Part shown: one piece after another, positions 61,298 to 64,000 of the stretch
Layout: each line of letters begins with the position of its first letter
Numbering within the stretch: position 1 is the stretch's first letter
From: CAYYYG01 sp964490875
GTDB taxonomy: Bacteria; Patescibacteriota; Microgenomatia; UBA1406; GWC2-37-13
Length of the DNA stretch: 64,000 nt
Assembly: GCA_964490875.1 (NCBI GenBank)
Contig: CAZBEF010000001.1
Coordinates: 124,001 to 188,000 of the forward strand
Direction of reading: 5' to 3'
The notes under the pieces: model-generated
Seen by the model: only the letters and a program-made list of their open reading frames with translations
What the model was told of the DNA's origin: nothing
Database searches by the model: none
Program-made: the position numbers and the translations under genes

Positions 61298-62758
61298 ATG
61301 AAACGATTATTGGGCTATTTAAATCCAATCACACGTTTGGGCAAGAAGGAATACTCAATACTATTTCCTTTTTTTACTACTGTATTATCTGCGATTCTAT
61401 TAGAAATGTATGCATACTTTCTTGTAAAAGATGCAGACGCTGTTGGACTTCCTGCAATTTTTGTATTCATCGGACTTATTATCTATTTTGCTTTTCATGA
61501 TGGAATTCGTGGAGGATTTATAACGAGCGCATTAACTATTGGATATTATTTTTATATTATTTATACTCGCCATCATCAGGGTGAACAACTGAAAGGCAGC
61601 ATAGAAACGACAGGATTTCTGGCTATTATTTATTTTATTCTTGCAGGCGTTATTGGCTGGCTCAAGCAGACGATAGATGAACTCATCGTTCGTGAATCAG
61701 ATGAGCGGAGAAGGCTTCAGGCAATTATTCAGCAACTTCCGGTCGGAGTTGTTATTACCGATAACAAAGGAAAAATAGTGATGGTAAATAAACGGCTGAA
61801 TACTATGCTCGGTATTAAAATTCCTATAGGATTCAATATTACAAAAGGCGCTTTAATGGATACAACATATAAGGGGAAGCCTGCTCATACGCAGAATTTT
61901 CCTTTGGTTCATGCGCTTAATACCGGCAAACCATTGGTTGGCCGTGAATTTATTGTTAATAGAAAAGATAAAAAGCGCACATATATACAAGTCAGCGCGT
62001 CGCCTATTCATAATAGTGAAAATAAAATCATTGCAGCTGCTTCGATAATCAACGATATCACTGCTCAAAAAGAGATGGAACAAAGAAAAGATGACTTTGT
62101 GAATATTGCATCGCATGAATTAAAAACGCCTATCACAAGCATGAAGCTGTATGTTGATTCTTTAATCAGTAGAATTAAAACATATAACGATGAACGTTCT
62201 CTCAAAACTGTTGGTAATATAAAAAACCAGATAGAAAAACTTCAGAAACTGGTGAATGACTTGCTCGATGTTTCACGATTGCAGACGGGAAAACTTGTTT
62301 TCACCAAAGAAGAGTTTAGAATCGACACCTTAATCGAAGAAATAATTGATGTCTTGCAAGATTCAGCGGTAGACAAAAAAATAATTTTCACAAAAAAACT
62401 TCCATTGGTAGTACTTGCAGATCGATTCAGGATTTATCAAGTAATCACAAATCTTATTACCAATGCCATAAAATTTTCCAATCAGGGAGAACGTATTATA
62501 GTCACTCTTCAGAAACAAGATAATAAAGCGGTTGTCAGCATTCAGGATTTTGGAATCGGAATTGCTAAAGAACAGCAGAAAAAAATATTCGAACGATTGT
62601 ACCAAGTGAATGATGAAAAAGTAAAAACATTTCCGGGTTTCGGAATGGGACTATATATTTCAAAAGAAATAATAAAAAAGAACAAGGGAAGTATCTGGGT
62701 TGAAAGCGACTTGGGAAAAGGAGCTACATTTTATTTCAGTCTTCCAATACAAAAGTAG
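61298..62758 (+). CDS. sensor histidine kinase: membrane domain-PAS-HisKA-HATPase
   Basis: A 486-residue kinase. The first ~130 residues hold four membrane helices with short loops. A PAS domain follows (LPVGVVITDNKGKIVMVNKR; ~145-260). HisKA His273 is in ASHELKTPITSMK. HATPase has NLITNAIKFS and GFGMGLYISKEI. TACAAT (61280-61285) is twelve bases before the ATG. The receiver gene starts 15 bases after the stop, so they form an operon. Confidence 0.93.
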   Translation: MKRLLGYLNPITRLGKKEYSILFPFFTTVLSAILLEMYAYFLVKDADAVGLPAIFVFIGLIIYFAFHDGIRGGFITSALTIGYYFYIIYTRHHQGEQLKGSIETTGFLAIIYFILAGVIGWLKQTIDELIVRESDERRRLQAIIQQLPVGVVITDNKGKIVMVNKRLNTMLGIKIPIGFNITKGALMDTTYKGKPAHTQNFPLVHALNTGKPLVGREFIVNRKDKKRTYIQVSASPIHNSENKIIAAASIINDITAQKEMEQRKDDFVNIASHELKTPITSMKLYVDSLISRIKTYNDERSLKTVGNIKNQIEKLQKLVNDLLDVSRLQTGKLVFTKEEFRIDTLIEEIIDVLQDSAVDKKIIFTKKLPLVVLADRFRIYQVITNLITNAIKFSNQGERIIVTLQKQDNKAVVSIQDFGIGIAKEQQKKIFERLYQVNDEKVKTFPGFGMGLYISKEIIKKNKGSIWVESDLGKGATFYFSLPIQK

Positions 62759-62772
62759 TAGAATAGTATTCT

Positions 62773-63132
62773 ATGGATAAAAAAATCCTTGTCATTGATG
62801 ATGATGAAAGTATATTGGATGCCGTTTCCATGATTCTTGAAGATGAAGGATATAAAGTGGAGACAATTTTTAAAGGCGAAGAAGCATTCCGAAAGGTTAA
62901 CACATTCCGCCCCGATGCAATCATTTTAGATGTCTTACTTTCTGGGAAAGATGGCCGCGAAATATGTAAAGATCTGAAAAGCGATACCGACACACAAACG
63001 ATTCCCATCATTATGATATCTGCTCATCCAAATGCTGAAAAATCAATTCGCTCCTGCGGGGCTGATGCTTTCTTAGCAAAACCATTTAATACCGAAGAAC
63101 TTTTGGAGGCAATCTCCCAATCTTTCTCTTAA
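62773..63132 (+). CDS. single-domain response regulator
   Basis: A 119-residue receiver: DDDE near residues 9-12, phospho-acceptor Asp53 in ILDVLLSGKDGR, Ser in MISAH and KPF near the end. No output domain. It closely resembles the receiver at 41922 (118 residues), so the two kinase-receiver pairs probably arose by duplication. TAGAAT (62759-62764) lies eight bases before the ATG. Confidence 0.93.
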   Translation: MDKKILVIDDDESILDAVSMILEDEGYKVETIFKGEEAFRKVNTFRPDAIILDVLLSGKDGREICKDLKSDTDTQTIPIIMISAHPNAEKSIRSCGADAFLAKPFNTEELLEAISQSFS

Positions 63133-63199
63133 CCTGGTGATTGTGGTTGATCTAAGGACCTATTCCCGATATAATATTCCTATAGCAATTACCTAAAAA

Positions 63200-63754
63200 A
63201 TGAATATTTATTTCACTGCTTCGCTCGGAGCAAAAAAACAGTACATAAACAACTATAAAGCAATAGTGAAGTACCTAGAAAGTAAACATCATAAGGTTGT
63301 TTCCGAACATATCTTTAATGCTACAGAAGAAAGCGTAAGGCTTATGAAGAAAGAAGACCGCGTGGCATTTCACCATAGAGTTGAAAACTGGATCAAAAAC
63401 AGCAATTTTATTATCGCAGAAACATCGTACCCCAGTGTCAGTGTAGGCTATGAAATAGCGCTCGCTCTTCGGATGGCAAAACCTGTTCTTGTCATGTTCA
63501 GTGAAGGAGATCCTCCATCGTTACTCGCGTATCATACCTATGACAGACTCTATACAGAAAAATATTCAATCGATTCAATTGGTTCCGTTATTAACGACTT
63601 TATACTGTATATCGAAGGAAAACACGACACCCGTTTCACCTTTTTTCTTCCCGAAGAATTGAACGCATACCTCGAGATTACGGCAAAGAAAAACAAACAA
63701 ACCAAATCAATGTATCTTCGCCGACTTATCGAAACAGATATGGAAAAAAGCTAA
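63200..63754 (+). CDS. deoxyribosyltransferase-like domain fused to a ribbon-helix-helix-like tail
   Basis: A 184-residue soluble protein. The first ~140 residues follow the nucleoside 2-deoxyribosyltransferase-like fold: NIYFTASLG at strand 1, NSNFIIAETSYPSVSVGYEIALALRM with the usual ES/PS-GxGxE pattern, and PVLVMFSEG. The last ~40 residues, RFTFFLPEELNAYLEITAKK plus SMYLRRLIETDM, look like a ribbon-helix-helix DNA-binding domain. The fusion suggests a nucleotide- or ligand-sensing regulator rather than a salvage enzyme; this is inference. Confidence 0.7.
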   Translation: MNIYFTASLGAKKQYINNYKAIVKYLESKHHKVVSEHIFNATEESVRLMKKEDRVAFHHRVENWIKNSNFIIAETSYPSVSVGYEIALALRMAKPVLVMFSEGDPPSLLAYHTYDRLYTEKYSIDSIGSVINDFILYIEGKHDTRFTFFLPEELNAYLEITAKKNKQTKSMYLRRLIETDMEKS

Positions 63755-63763
63755 TTCTTCTGC

Positions 63764-64000
63764 TTACTTATAATATGATTTTATCTGGAACAATATATAG
63801 AATCCGATAAGGGCGCTTATGATCGCTGATAAAATTTGAAGAGAAATAATTGCGCCGACTATACTCACCACTTCACTCCAGAATGAAAGATTCCATCCAT
63901 TAATTTTTCTAGCCTGCAAACCAGGATATGCAGCAAGCATGAGTGCTGATGATGCGATTAATGTAATGGCTGAAATAAATCCGCCTCCATAAGAAGATGC
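63764..64000 (-). CDS. small membrane protein, 3' part only
   Basis: The frame is open to the window edge and ends at TAA (complement 63764-63766), giving the C-terminal 78 residues. Two membrane helices are visible (ITLIASSALMLAAYPGLQ and VVSIVGAIISLQILSAIISA), then GFYILFQIKSYYK. The ending and the KINGWNLSFW loop resemble small conserved membrane proteins of CPR bacteria with no known role. The start is outside the window. Confidence 0.65.
   Translation of the reverse strand, partial: ASSYGGGFISAITLIASSALMLAAYPGLQARKINGWNLSFWSEVVSIVGAIISLQILSAIISALIGFYILFQIKSYYK

Noticed and set aside
1..64000. tRNA and rRNA genes
   Set aside because: I read the intergenic regions on both strands for the T-loop and CCA-end pattern and saw none; very unusual tRNAs could be missed by eye.

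Overview
The window is about 64 kb of AT-rich (roughly 40% GC by eye), gene-dense bacterial chromosome. Gene content and style suggest a Candidate Phyla Radiation (Patescibacteria) genome, probably in or near Microgenomates. Reasons are the membrane-anchored secreted proteins with Pro/Thr/Ser linkers, GT-C-like membrane proteins, an archaeal-type class I aldolase beside FBPase/GAPDH/PGK, a Gld-like ABC cassette, many one-domain hypotheticals, and almost no mobile DNA. This placement is inference; no rRNA or other marker is present. I saw no tRNA, rRNA, CRISPR array, prophage or insertion sequence.

Layout. 1-5.4 kb: 5' part of a TruB-like pseudouridine synthase, split MsrA/MsrB, a membrane protein, a C39-like protein pair, Nudix and MazG-like housecleaning enzymes. 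5.6-13.5 kb: TypA, two sibling micro-proteins and a Pmp3-like peptide, a Cache/HAMP/PAS kinase with its receiver, and an MgtA-type Mg2+ ATPase. 13.5-19.9 kb: small enzymes and envelope proteins (cupin, flavodoxin, phosphodiester glycosidase, pterin carbinolamine dehydratase, DUF2061, DUF3052, DUF192). 20-24.3 kb: fba-fbp-gap-pgk, a gluconeogenic block on the minus strand. 24.4-38.9 kb: HIT protein, ClpB without N-domain, YidD, TrmD, two large secreted paralogues (one with a frame break at an A10 run), an ABC-2/Gld-like transporter and GltX. 38.9-49.4 kb: two GNATs, four further histidine kinases, two receivers, a cupredoxin and an acyltransferase. 49.3-64 kb: envelope enzymes (C39/TPR, L,D-transpeptidase, GH18), FTR1 with a structured leader, a FecR-like protein, ExoVII subunits, a TrxR-like flavoprotein, a GH-A glycosidase, an alpha/beta hydrolase, another kinase/receiver pair and a deoxyribosyltransferase-like/RHH fusion.

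The most striking feature is how genes start. At least seventeen genes have a -10-like hexamer (TATAAT, TACAAT, TATACT, TAAAAT, TAGAAT and weaker variants) followed by exactly six bases and then ATG or GTG. That spacing puts the transcription start on the first base of the start codon, i.e. leaderless mRNA. Six small proteins instead carry strong Shine-Dalgarno sites (five of them AGGAGGTG-type), and the FTR1 gene has a long leader with a perfect TTGACA-17-TATAGT promoter and an attenuator-like terminator. I used the six-base rule to choose several starts.

Other unexplained structure includes in-register 7-bp tandem repeats (AAGTCNN) inside trmD and gltX and after the FecR gene, five kinds of intergenic inverted-repeat element, a 178-bp element closed by perfect 14-bp inverted repeats, and a 30-bp perfect palindrome between the two large secreted paralogues.
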